A stretch of 64,000 bases of DNA from Streptomyces sp. WMMC940. Its GTDB lineage: Bacteria > Actinomycetota > Actinomycetes > Streptomycetales > Streptomycetaceae. Location of the stretch: the NCBI RefSeq assembly GCF_027460265.1, contig NZ_JAPZBC010000001.1:7056001-7120000 (forward strand), written 5' to 3'. Both the position numbers and the translations under genes were made by a program. Position 1 is the stretch's first letter; each line of letters starts with the position of its first letter. Positions 44,208 through 54,368 of the stretch are shown piece after piece. The notes below the pieces were generated by a model that made no database searches, was not told the DNA's origin, and worked only from the letters and a program-made list of their open reading frames with translations.

Positions 44208-44822
44208 ATGGCTCCATGGCGGGTCCGGAACCTGGAGGACGGCGACCCCGACCAGGTGGTGCGCATCTGGGAGGAAGCACGGGACACCCCCTCCGACCCG
44301 GCCGTGACGCTGGCCGAGGTGGTCAGCGCCGTACGCTCGGACGCCCCGCCGTGGTCGCCGCGGTGGGGGACCGGATCGTCGGCGCGGCGGTGTCCTCGAC
44401 CGCAGTTCCGGCGCGGCGACCGCCGGCTGCTGATCTGCGCGACCAACGCGGTCCGCAGTCTGGATCCCGCCTTCCTGCGGCCCGGACGGTTCGACTACCT
44501 GATCCCGGTCGGACCGCCCGACGCCGACGCCCGGCGGGCCATCTGGACGCGTTGCATCGGCCCCGACCGCCTCGCCGGCATCGACCTGGAGGCGCTCGTC
44601 GCCGCGAGCGACCGGTTCACCCCTGCCGACATCGCGTTCGCGGTACGCACCGCCGCGCAGAGCGCCTTCGAACGGCATCTGGCCGACGGTTCGCCGACCG
44701 CGGGGGAGAGGACCGGCCTCACCGACGACTACCTGCAGGCGGTGGCGCACACCCGCACCACGCTCACGGAGGAGGACATCCGGGCCTTCGACCACGACCT
44801 CAGGGCCGCGGCCCGGGTGTGA
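44208..44822 (+). pseudogene. collapsed GNAT-AAA ATPase fusion gene
   Basis: The frame is open for 204 codons but chimeric. Residues 1-47 (MAPWRVRNLEDGDPDQVVRIWEEARD...) match the start of a GNAT acetyltransferase. Then a -1 frameshift (one G lost near 44349) scrambles what reads AVVAAVGDRIVGAAVSS in the next frame. At about 44403 the sequence jumps to [34 protein letters not shown], the sensor-1/arginine-finger region of an AAA ATPase, and continues through the lid to the end. The GNAT core, Walker A and Walker B are missing, a loss of perhaps 200 or more codons. The two defects together restore the frame. A functional enzyme is not expected. Confidence 0.72.
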
Positions 44823-45033
44823 GCGCCGCCCGGGCAAGCGCACCGCCCGCGCGGCGCCCGCCCGGTTCCGGCCCGAACCCTCCAATACGGCACGCGCGGT
44901 CCGCCGCGAGCGGGAAGGTGTGACGAGTGGCCCTTCGCGGCGGCGCGCCGCACACCGGCCACGCACGGCAGGAGGGCACCGCGATCCGTGGGCCGGGCCC
45001 TCCTCGGCACGCGACGACGTCTCGGAGGTTTCG

Positions 45034-47418
45034 ATGCTCAAGGGCAAGCGGCAGGGCCGGACGGCGCCGAGCCGGGAGGAACTCGCCGGCCTGGACGCGC
45101 ACTGGCGGGCGGCGAACTATCTCTCGGCGGGCCAGATCTATCTGATGCGCAACCCGATGCTCCGGGAGCCCCTGCGCCCCGAGCACATCAAGCCGCGGCT
45201 GTTGGGCCACTGGGGCACCTGCCCGGGACTCAACCTCGTCCACACCCACCTCAACCGGGTGATCAGGGCCCGCGATCTCTCCGCCCTGGCGGTCTGGGGC
45301 CCCGGCCACGGCGGGCCGGCCGTGCTCGCCAACTCCTGGCTCGAGGGCAGCTACAGCGAGACCTACCCGGACGTGAGCCGCGACGAGCAGGGCATGGACC
45401 GGTTCTTCCGCCAGTTCTCCTTCCCCGGCGGCGTCCCCAGCCATGTCGCCCCCGAGACACCCGGCTCCATCCACGAGGGCGGTGAGCTCGGCTACTCCCT
45501 CAGCCACGCCTACGGAGCCGCCCTGGACAACCCCGGCCTCGTCGTCGCCTGCGTCATCGGCGACGGCGAGGCGGAGACCGGACCGCTCGCCGCCTCCTGG
45601 CACTCCAACAAACTCCTCGATCCGGTCCACGACGGCGCGGTGCTGCCCATCCTCCACCTCAACGGCTACAAAATCGCCAACCCGACGGTTCCGGCCCGGC
45701 TCCCGGAGGAGGAACTCGACGCGCTGCTGCGCGGCTACGGCCACGAACCCCTCCACGTGAGCGGCGACAAGCCCATGCAGGTGCACCGGGCCATGGCCGC
45801 AGCCATGGACGAGGCACTGGACCGGATCGCCGCCATCCAGCACGAGGCCCGCGACGGCGGGACGACCGGCCGGCCCCGCTGGCCCGTGATCGTCCTCCGT
45901 ACCCCCAAGGGCTGGACGGGCCCCGATGAAGTCGACGGACACCCCGTCGAAGGCACCTGGCGCGCCCACCAGGTGCCGCTCCCCGGCGTCCGGGACGATC
46001 CCCGCCACCTGCGGCAACTGGAGGAGTGGCTGCGCTCGTACCGTCCCGGCGAGCTCTTCGACGAGCAGGGCAGGCCGCGCCCCCGGGTCCTCGCCTGCGT
46101 GCCCGAGGGCGACCGCAGGCTGGGCGCCACCCCGCACGCGAACGGCGGGCTCCTGCTGCGCGAACTGCCCATCGCCCCGCTGGAACGCTTCGCGGTCCCC
46201 GTCGACAAGCCCGGCTCGACCCTGCACGAGCCCACCCGGGTGCTGGGACGACTGCTCGCGCAGATCATGAAGGACACCGGGAACCGCCGCGACTTCCGGC
46301 TCGTCGGCCCGGACGAGACCGCGTCCAACCGGCTCGACGCGGTCTTCGACGCCAGCGGCAAGGCCTGGCAGGCCGAGGTCCTGCCCACCGACGAGAACCT
46401 GGCGCGCGACGGCCGGGTCATGGAGATCCTCTCCGAGCACTGCTGCCAGGGCTGGCTGGAGGGCTACCTCCTCACCGGCCGCCACGGGCTGTTCTCCTGC
46501 TACGAGGCCTTCGTCCACATCGTCGACTCGATGGTCAACCAGCACATCAAATGGCTCAGGACCTCCCGGCGGCTGCACTGGCGGGCCCCGATCGCCTCCC
46601 TCAACTACCTGCTGACCTCGCACGTCTGGCGCCAGGACCACAACGGCTTCTCCCACCAGGACCCGGGCTTCGTCGACCACGTCCTCAACAAGAGCCCCGA
46701 GGTCGTCCGCGTCTACCTGCCGCCGGACACCAACACCCTCCTCGCGGTCGCCGACCACGCCCTGCGCAGCCGCGACTACGTGAACGTCGTCGTCGCCGGC
46801 AAGCAGCCCTGCTTCGACTGGCTCGGCATCGACGAGGCGCGCGCCCACTGCGCCCGTGGCGTCGGGGTCTGGGACTGGGCGGGTACGGAGACCGGGGAGC
46901 GCGAGCCCGACGTGGTGCTGGCCTGCGCCGGGGACGTGCCCACCCAGGAAGCCCTCGCCGCCGCCGGACTGCTGCGCCGGCACCTCCCGGAGCTCGTCCT
47001 CAGGGTCGTCAACGTGGTCGACATGACGCGTCTGCTGCCCAAGGAGGAGCACCCGCACGGAATGCCCGACTTCGAGTACGACGCCGTCTTCACCCGGGAC
47101 AAACCCGTGATCTTCGCCTACCACGGCTACCCGTGGCTGGTGCACCGGCTCGCCTACCGCCGGGCGGGCCACCCGAACCTGCACGTACGCGGGTACAAGG
47201 AGTTCGGCACCACCACGACGCCGTTCGACATGGTCGTCAGCAACGACCTGGACCGCTTCCGGCTGGTCATGGACGTCATCGACCGGGTGCCCGGGCTCGG
47301 TGCCCGCGCGGTCGCCGTACGCCAGGCCATGGCCGACGCCCGAACCCGCCACCACGCCTGGATCCGGGAGCACGGTGTCGACATGCCCGAGGTCGCCGAA
47401 TGGTCCTGGGGCGGCTGA
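45034..47418 (+). CDS. xfp: phosphoketolase (xylulose 5-/fructose 6-phosphate)
   Basis: The ATG at 45034 follows cggagg and gives 794 residues, the usual family length. Key parts seen: [79 protein letters not shown] (ThDP-binding GDGEAETG) and [10 protein letters not shown]. It splits xylulose 5-phosphate or fructose 6-phosphate with phosphate to acetyl-phosphate plus an aldose phosphate. That gives ATP through acetate kinase without respiration. Placement beside universal stress and DevR-type genes fits use under low oxygen or energy stress. An upstream in-frame start to 44920 is rejected because it adds an Arg/Pro-rich non-family extension. Confidence 0.95.
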   Translation: MLKGKRQGRTAPSREELAGLDAHWRAANYLSAGQIYLMRNPMLREPLRPEHIKPRLLGHWGTCPGLNLVHTHLNRVIRARDLSALAVWGPGHGGPAVLANSWLEGSYSETYPDVSRDEQGMDRFFRQFSFPGGVPSHVAPETPGSIHEGGELGYSLSHAYGAALDNPGLVVACVIGDGEAETGPLAASWHSNKLLDPVHDGAVLPILHLNGYKIANPTVPARLPEEELDALLRGYGHEPLHVSGDKPMQVHRAMAAAMDEALDRIAAIQHEARDGGTTGRPRWPVIVLRTPKGWTGPDEVDGHPVEGTWRAHQVPLPGVRDDPRHLRQLEEWLRSYRPGELFDEQGRPRPRVLACVPEGDRRLGATPHANGGLLLRELPIAPLERFAVPVDKPGSTLHEPTRVLGRLLAQIMKDTGNRRDFRLVGPDETASNRLDAVFDASGKAWQAEVLPTDENLARDGRVMEILSEHCCQGWLEGYLLTGRHGLFSCYEAFVHIVDSMVNQHIKWLRTSRRLHWRAPIASLNYLLTSHVWRQDHNGFSHQDPGFVDHVLNKSPEVVRVYLPPDTNTLLAVADHALRSRDYVNVVVAGKQPCFDWLGIDEARAHCARGVGVWDWAGTETGEREPDVVLACAGDVPTQEALAAAGLLRRHLPELVLRVVNVVDMTRLLPKEEHPHGMPDFEYDAVFTRDKPVIFAYHGYPWLVHRLAYRRAGHPNLHVRGYKEFGTTTTPFDMVVSNDLDRFRLVMDVIDRVPGLGARAVAVRQAMADARTRHHAWIREHGVDMPEVAEWSWGG

Positions 47419-47511
47419 GCGCGGGCGGACCCCTCCGGCGGCGCTCGCCTGGCGGAACCGCGCGGGGTCGCGCAGCGTGGATGACGGGGTCTGCGAGAAA
47501 GGTGGAACGGC

Positions 47512-47982
47512 ATGAGCACGAGCGATCCGGCTCCCCGGGTGGTCGTGGGCATCGACGGCTCGCCCTCGTCGTACGCCGCGCTGCGCTGGGCCGTCCGGCA
47601 TGCCGGCCTGATCGGGGCGACGGTGGACGCGGTGGCGGCGTACGAACTGCCGGGCGCGCACGCCTGGTCGGCCCCCGCGGTCGACATGGAGTTCGACGCC
47701 GGGGAGGCCAAGCGCGGCCTCGTGGAGGAAGTGCGAAAGGTCCTCGGCGAGACCGGTGAGACCCAGGTCCACGAGCGTCTGGTGCACGGCAACCCGGCCG
47801 AGGCCCTGCTCGCCGCCGCCGAGGGCGCCGAGCTCCTGGTGGTGGGCTCCCGCGGTCGCGGAGGGTTCGCACGGATGCTCCTCGGATCGGTGAGCCAGCA
47901 GGTCAGCCAGCACGCGCCGTGCCCCGTGGTGATCGTCCGCCCGGACATGAACGTGGGTGGCACCGGGGCCGACAGCGCCTGA
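47512..47982 (+). CDS. universal stress protein
   Basis: The 156-residue UspA-fold protein starts RVVVGIDGSPSSYAALRWAVRHA. It ends with the ATP-binding motif VVGSRGRGGFARMLLGSVSQQV, fitting G-2x-G-9x-G(S/T), then CPVVIVRP. ATP binding is therefore expected. The ATG has gaaaggtgg before it. It lies 93 bases after the phosphoketolase gene on the same strand and may be co-transcribed. In actinobacteria such genes are common members of DosR/OsdR regulons. Confidence 0.93.
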   Translation: MSTSDPAPRVVVGIDGSPSSYAALRWAVRHAGLIGATVDAVAAYELPGAHAWSAPAVDMEFDAGEAKRGLVEEVRKVLGETGETQVHERLVHGNPAEALLAAAEGAELLVVGSRGRGGFARMLLGSVSQQVSQHAPCPVVIVRPDMNVGGTGADSA

Positions 47983-48030
47983 CGCGGCAAGTCGGCCGTG
48001 CGCGGCGCCCGCGCGCCGCGCACGCTGTTG

Positions 48031-48070
48031 CCCTGTTGCCCTGGTGCCTTCGTGCCCTGGTGCCTTCGGG
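48031..48070. repeat. 8-base tandem repeat tract (ccctggtg/ccttcgtg)
   Basis: Five consecutive octamers occur in the order ccctgttg, ccctggtg, ccttcgtg, ccctggtg, ccttcggg. They lie in the 312-base spacer 47983-48294, which holds no gene. Confidence 0.8.
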
Positions 48071-48116
48071 CCCGCGGGCCGGTGAGGTCGGGCCCGCCCG
48101 CCGCGGCGGGCCGGGT

Positions 48117-48155
48117 GCGCACCTGCCCCGCCCGCCGTACGCCGGGCAGGTGCGC
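48117..48155. terminator. hairpin between convergent usp and MFS genes
   Basis: gcgcacctgccc (48117-48128) is perfectly complementary to gggcaggtgcgc (48144-48155), with a 15-base loop. It is placed to stop transcription from both sides. Confidence 0.65.
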
Positions 48156-48294
48156 GTCGTCCCGCCACGGCGGCCCGAGCCGGCAGGCGGGCCGGCGCGG
48201 GCGAACCACCGGCCCGGGAGCAGCAGACCGTACGGGGCCCCGGGGCCCGCACCACGGCCCGTACCGGCCCGCCGGTGGCCGGCCCCACGGGGTG

Positions 48295-49923
48295 TCATGC
48301 CGCGATCCGGTCGCCCCCGCCCCCGCCCCCGCCTTCGTCGTCCCGCTCCCGGCCCGGCCGGGAGGCGGGCAGCCGGCGGGTGAACGGGAACGCCGCGAGC
48401 GTCACCCCGGCCGCCGCGAGGATCGCCGCCTTCAGGCTGCCGAGTTGCGCCTCGGCGTACGAGGCGACGAGGGCGTCCACCTCGACCGGCGGCAGCCCCG
48501 CCTGCTGGGCCGCGGCCCGTACCTGGTCGGTGCTCACGAAGCTGACTCCCGCCTGGACGGCGATGCCGGTCTGCTCACGGGCGGCGTCCGAAACACGGGG
48601 GTCGTCCGCGATCCGCGTGGTGAACACGCCGACCAGCGCGCCGATCAGGATGGAGCCCATGAGCGCGGTCCCCAGGGAGGACCCGAGATTCTGGGCCGTG
48701 TACTGCAGACCGCCCGCCTCGCTGCGCTCCGCCTCCCCGACGCTGGACTGCACCACGTTGCCGAGCTGCGAGGCGAGCAGTCCCATCCCCAGACCGAGCA
48801 CGGCCATCGACAGTGCGAACTGGACGTCCTCGATCTGCGGCTCGATCCCGGCGAGGAGCCACAGCACGGCGGCGAACAGGACGAGCAGCCCGATCCGCAC
48901 CACCGTGCGCGGGCTCGCGATCCGGCCGAGGAAGGGCCCGCACAGTGAGGCGACGAGCATGGTGACCGAGACGGGCAGCAGCCTGAGGCCGGTCTGGAAG
49001 GCGTCGAAGCCGAGGACGATCTGCAGGTACAGGGGGATGACGAAGAACAGACCGAGCAGCACCAGGTTCTGGCACAGCAGCATGGCCAGCCCCGCGCGCA
49101 GCGGAGGGACGCCGAAGAGGGAGAACCGTACGAGCGGGTCCCGGGCCCGCTCCTCCCGCCGGCGCTCCCAGGCCCGGAACAGCGCGAGCACGACCGCTCC
49201 GGCGGCGATGACGGCGAGTGTGGGCGCGAAGCCGAACACCGTGAACGGGGCGTTGCGCGGCCGCACCCACCCCCAGGAACTGCTCTGCAGCACTCCCAGG
49301 ACCACCAGCCCGAGGCCGACGGCCGACAGCACGGCACCGACGCCGTCGATCCGCACCCGGGGACCGGTGGTGGGGCGGTCGTCGATCCAGCGGATGCAGC
49401 ACAGCAGGGCCAGGACCACGACCACCTCGCCGGCGAAGACCACCCGCCACGTCAGATAGGTCGTCACCCATCCCCCGAGGAGCGGTCCCACCGCGATGCC
49501 GGCGCCGGCGAGCCCACCGATGACGCCGTACGCCACCGCACGGTCACGACCGCTGTAGGCGCCCGCCACGAGGGCGGCCAGCGCGGGCAGGACCAGCGCG
49601 GCGCCGAGCCCCTCGACGACCGACCACCCGGCCGCCAGCACCCACAGCTCCGGGGCGACCGCCGTGATCGCGGAGCCCGCCCCGTAGACGGTCAGACCCA
49701 CCGCGAACGTGCGGCGCCGCCCGAACGCGTCCCCCAACCGACCGCCAGTGATCATGAAGGCGGCCATGACCAGGGTGTACAGAGTGATCACGGCCTGGAT
49801 CGCCGTGACCTCCGTGTCGAAGTCCTCGACCAGCCGGCTGATCGACACGTTCATCACCGCGGTGTCCAGCACCATGAGGAACTGGGCCGTCCCGAGGACG
49901 AGCAGGGCCCGCCACCTCCGCAT
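48295..49923 (-). CDS. MFS transporter, DHA2 (14-TM) drug-exporter type
   Basis: The ATG at 49923 has ggaggtg six bases upstream and gives 542 residues. Opening LVLGTAQFLMVLDTAVMNVSISRL (motif D1-like, LDxTVxNVAxP pattern), then GRLGDAFGRRRTFAVGL (motif A) and GPLLGGWVTTYLTWRVVF (motif C region) are typical of the 14-helix DHA2 family. The tail is Gly/Asp-rich. It exports drugs or metabolites with proton antiport. An upstream start at 49959 is less likely. It is divergent from the DUF1876 gene. No dedicated TetR regulator is adjacent. Confidence 0.9.
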   Translation of the reverse strand: MRRWRALLVLGTAQFLMVLDTAVMNVSISRLVEDFDTEVTAIQAVITLYTLVMAAFMITGGRLGDAFGRRRTFAVGLTVYGAGSAITAVAPELWVLAAGWSVVEGLGAALVLPALAALVAGAYSGRDRAVAYGVIGGLAGAGIAVGPLLGGWVTTYLTWRVVFAGEVVVVLALLCCIRWIDDRPTTGPRVRIDGVGAVLSAVGLGLVVLGVLQSSSWGWVRPRNAPFTVFGFAPTLAVIAAGAVVLALFRAWERRREERARDPLVRFSLFGVPPLRAGLAMLLCQNLVLLGLFFVIPLYLQIVLGFDAFQTGLRLLPVSVTMLVASLCGPFLGRIASPRTVVRIGLLVLFAAVLWLLAGIEPQIEDVQFALSMAVLGLGMGLLASQLGNVVQSSVGEAERSEAGGLQYTAQNLGSSLGTALMGSILIGALVGVFTTRIADDPRVSDAAREQTGIAVQAGVSFVSTDQVRAAAQQAGLPPVEVDALVASYAEAQLGSLKAAILAAAGVTLAAFPFTRRLPASRPGRERDDEGGGGGGGDRIAA

Positions 49924-50156
49924 GGCGCACCTCCGGCAGTCGCCGACGAGATGGAGCATCCAGCCTCAGCGTCCCAGCCGTGGCGACCGCCTGCGACTCC
50001 GGCGTCGCCGCCCCCGCCCGTCGTCGGCGGGGACCCGCCCGCGGCACGGTCGCGCGGGCGCACGCGTGCGGGGGATCCTGGAGCGAGGCGGTGCCGCGCC
50101 GGCCCGGAGGCGCCGGTGCCGGCGGTGCGGCCCGTACACCGGCGAGGAGGTACGCC

Positions 50157-50447
50157 ATGACACGGACGCTGGAGTGGACGGTCCGCATGTACCTGTCCGA
50201 AGAGGACGGTACGACCAGGGCCAGGATGGACCTGGACACCGGCACGGCGAGGCTCACCGGCCACGGGACCGCGCGCTGCAACCCGCAGGACGTGGACGTT
50301 CCCGAGATCGGCGACGAACTCGCCGCGAGCCGTGCCATGAGCGACCTCGCCCGGCAGCTGATGCGGGTGGCGGACCAGGACCTGGAGGCGGTGGGCGCCG
50401 GGCCGGAGAGCACGGTCGCGGCCCCGTACGGATGGCCCTCGGCCTGA
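50157..50447 (+). CDS. DUF1876 small protein
   Basis: The ATG at 50157 follows gaggagg and gives 96 residues. LEWTVRMYLSEEDGTTRARMDLDTGTARLTGHGTARCNPQDVDVPEIGDELAASRAMSDLARQLM-type sequence is the DUF1876 signature, a dsRBD-like small fold. In mycobacteria a relative (Rv1738) is strongly DosR-induced, is similar to ribosome hibernation factors in shape, and accumulates in dormancy. Here it lies next to the DevS/DevR-like genes. A hibernation role is an inference from those relatives. Confidence 0.88.
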   Translation: MTRTLEWTVRMYLSEEDGTTRARMDLDTGTARLTGHGTARCNPQDVDVPEIGDELAASRAMSDLARQLMRVADQDLEAVGAGPESTVAAPYGWPSA

Positions 50448-50514
50448 GGGTCGTCGTGACGCGGCGGAGCCCGGCGCCGCGGCTCCCGGAAGGGCCCGGA
50501 CGGTGCAGTGACCG

Positions 50515-50528
50515 GGGCCGGTGGGCCC
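50515..50528. promoter_or_regulatory. candidate DevR/OsdR-type binding site
   Basis: gggccggtgggccc fits GGGNC-N4-GNCCC, the symmetric core of the mycobacterial DosR box. It lies 68 bases after the DUF1876 stop and about 280 bases before the sensor kinase start. It could control the kinase gene or be an isolated match. The rest of the 50448-50806 spacer shows no gene. Confidence 0.45.
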
Positions 50529-50782
50529 TGGCGGTACCCGTCGGCCGGTGATTCCATGGAAGAGACGGAAAGGGCTCCTACAGAGGACGCGGAGCAGCGG
50601 TCGGAACGCTCACCGCGCAATCAGGATCCACGAGAAGTGGATGGGCCCTTTCCGCCTTCCGTGTGCCCAGGACGCCGGCACGGACCCTCGGCGGCACCGC
50701 GGACCGGCCGGGGCGCGCTCCGCCGGTCGCGCACGCCCGCTTCCTCCGGGCTACCGTGAGAGCTGCGCGTGGCGCGCGATGA

Positions 50783-52543
<1,761 letters not shown>

Positions 52544-52567
52544 GGCTCCTGACCGGCGGGCCCCGTC

Positions 52568-52593
52568 CCGGCGCCGGCCGTGCGGGGCGCCGG
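52568..52593. terminator. hairpin between convergent kinase and regulator genes
   Basis: ccggcgcc (52568-52575) pairs perfectly with ggcgccgg (52586-52593) around a ten-base loop. It lies in the 65-base gap between the two stop codons and can end both transcripts. Confidence 0.7.
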
Positions 52594-52608
52594 CGGTCGA
52601 GTGCGCGC

Positions 52609-53301
52609 TCAGGCGCGCGGTTCTTCGTGTTCGTGGGCCTGTGCGGCGATGACCGCCGCCTGGACGCGTCGCTCCACGCCGAGCTTCGACAGCAGCCGTG
52701 AGATGTGGTTCTTGACGGTCTTCTCCGAGAGGTAGAGCCGTTTGCCGATCTGGCGGTTCGTCAGGCCCTCGCCGATCAGATCGAGCACGTCGCGTTCCCG
52801 CGCCGAGAGGGCCGCGAGGCGCTCGTCCTCGGCCGGCTGCGCGGTCTCCGGGTCCCGCAGCGAGTGCATCAGCCGCGCCGTGGTGGAGGGATCGAGCATC
52901 GACTGCCCCGTCGCCACCGTCCGCACGGCGGAGATCAGGTCGGACCCCTTGATCTGCTTGAGGACGTAGCCCGAGGCGCCCGCCATGATCGCGTCGAGCA
53001 GCGCGTCCTCGTCGTCGAAGGACGTCAGCATCAGACATGCGAGCTCCGGCATGCGGGAGCGCAGCTCGCGGCAGACCGTGACGCCGTCGCCGTCGGGGAG
53101 CCGTACGTCCAGGACCGCGACATGGGGGCGCAGCGCCGGTCCCCGGGCCAGGGCCTGCCCGGCGCTCGCCGCCTCGCCGACCACCTCCATGTCGGGTTCG
53201 GCGTCGAGCATGTCGTGCAGCCCGCGACGGACGACCTCGTGGTCGTCCAGGAGGAACACCCTGATGGGCGATTCCTCGGAGAAGACCGGTGCCTCGGACA
53301 T
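52609..53301 (-). CDS. NarL/DevR (OsdR)-like response regulator
   Basis: The ATG at 53301 has ggaggg upstream and gives 230 residues. The receiver domain has VFLLDDHEVVRRGL and the phospho-accepting Asp65 in VAVLDVRLPDGDG, then LMLTSFDDE and GYVLKQIKG. The LuxR/NarL helix-turn-helix follows, with LSARERDVLDLIGEGLTNRQIGKRLYLSEKTVKNHISRLLSKLGVERR. The EKTVKNHIS recognition helix is the same as in mycobacterial DosR. It is the obvious partner of the convergent DevS-like kinase and the probable reader of the GGGNC-N4-GNCCC sites in this cluster. Confidence 0.93.
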   Translation of the reverse strand: MSEAPVFSEESPIRVFLLDDHEVVRRGLHDMLDAEPDMEVVGEAASAGQALARGPALRPHVAVLDVRLPDGDGVTVCRELRSRMPELACLMLTSFDDEDALLDAIMAGASGYVLKQIKGSDLISAVRTVATGQSMLDPSTTARLMHSLRDPETAQPAEDERLAALSARERDVLDLIGEGLTNRQIGKRLYLSEKTVKNHISRLLSKLGVERRVQAAVIAAQAHEHEEPRA

Positions 53302-53572
53302 CTGAGCCCTCCGGGTGTGTCGTCCCACCTGATCACGTCCGCCGGGGAGAACGCGGCAACGGGGCCGGACCGTTCATCGGCGGCCTCCCTTGCCCCGGTG
53401 CACCGTCCTCGCCCCCGGCGCACAGCCTTCCCGCGCGCAGGAGGAGCCACCCTGCGAGGGAGCCACCCTGCCGTGCGGGCAGGCCGCGCGGGGCACGGCG
53501 CACGGGCACCCGGTCGGGCCCGCCCGCAGCGGATCCTGCCGGGCCGACGTCGCCGGCGCGCCGTTCCTCGGC

Positions 53573-54088
53573 TCACGAGTGACACGGCCGTACGGTCGCC
53601 GCCGCTGTCCGCTCGCGGACGAGTTCCTGTTCCGCACAGTCGGCCAGGGACTCGACCATGGCCGCGAGCGTCGGCGACAGGCCGGTCCCGAGCGAGGAGT
53701 CGGCTCCCTGCACCGCGTACACCACCAGCCGGCAGGGCAGTCTGCCGAGCAGCCGGGACAGCTCCAGGGCCTCGTTCAGCACGCGACCGTGCGGCTCTCC
53801 GTGCACGGGCAGGGAGAGCCCGTCCGCGTCGAACTCCCGGCGGACCACCCTGCCGGGCTCGCCGGGATACGCGTGTGCGCTGGTCACCACCACCGCCAGG
53901 TCCACGTCGTGCCACAGGCCCACCAGCCGCGCGGGCTCTCCGTCGCAGGTCTCCAGGTCGACCTCCGGGGGGAGGGGCCGCTCGAAGGCGCGTTCGCGGA
54001 GCGCGTCGACGACGGCCGAGCCCACTCCGTCGTCCCGCCGGGAGTCGTTGCCCAGTCCGATGAGCGCGATGCGTGTACGGAGGTCCAT
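53573..54088 (-). CDS. hydrogenase-maturation-type protease (HyaD/HybD family)
   Basis: The ATG at 54088 follows aggag and gives 171 residues. RIALIGLGNDSRRDDGVGSAVVDAL is the family N-terminal motif, with a metal-ligand acid. ARLVGLWHDVDLAVVVTSAHA and VHGEPHGRVLNEALELSRLL correspond to the middle and the His-containing region. VVYAVQGADSSLGTGLSP is the usual C-terminal motif. These endopeptidases trim the large subunit of NiFe hydrogenase after nickel insertion. No hydrogenase gene is in the window. A DevR-type site lies upstream. Confidence 0.87.
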   Translation of the reverse strand: MDLRTRIALIGLGNDSRRDDGVGSAVVDALRERAFERPLPPEVDLETCDGEPARLVGLWHDVDLAVVVTSAHAYPGEPGRVVRREFDADGLSLPVHGEPHGRVLNEALELSRLLGRLPCRLVVYAVQGADSSLGTGLSPTLAAMVESLADCAEQELVRERTAAATVRPCHS

Positions 54089-54144
54089 GGCGTGGCTCCT
54101 GTCGTGCTCCCCCCACGCTGGCGTGCCCGTGCGGCGGCGCGCAT

Positions 54145-54158
54145 GGGCCGAACGGCCC
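54145..54158 (-). promoter_or_regulatory. candidate DevR/OsdR-type binding site
   Basis: gggccgaacggccc is a perfect six-base inverted repeat around aa and fits GGGNC-N4-GNCCC. It lies 57-70 bases upstream of the protease start codon, the expected distance for activation of that gene. Confidence 0.65.
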
Positions 54159-54368
54159 AATTGGCGGGACCGCCTCGCCCGGACGGGGGCACCTCTCCCG
54201 GGCACGGTGGCGGCGGCCCCGCGCGCGCTCGCTCGGTGCCACCGCGGCGGCGCCGTGCCCGCCGCCTTCCCCGGCCCCACGGCCGGCCGTCGTCCGGGGT
54301 GTCCGGGTCACGCGTGCCGTCGGGCCGGCCGTACTGCCGGGCCCGGTGTCGCACTCTCCGTGCCCGTT

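Noticed and set aside
44800..48288. 1162-codon open frame on the minus strand
   Set aside because: It is antisense to phosphoketolase and USP, whose motifs are unmistakable; long antisense frames are expected at this GC content.
50554..50759. possible small gene upstream of the sensor kinase
   Set aside because: Low-complexity charged/Arg-Pro sequence without a ribosome site or conserved pattern.
53362..53375. possible DevR-type site upstream of the regulator gene
   Set aside because: Only the left half gggcc matches; the right half lacks GNCCC.
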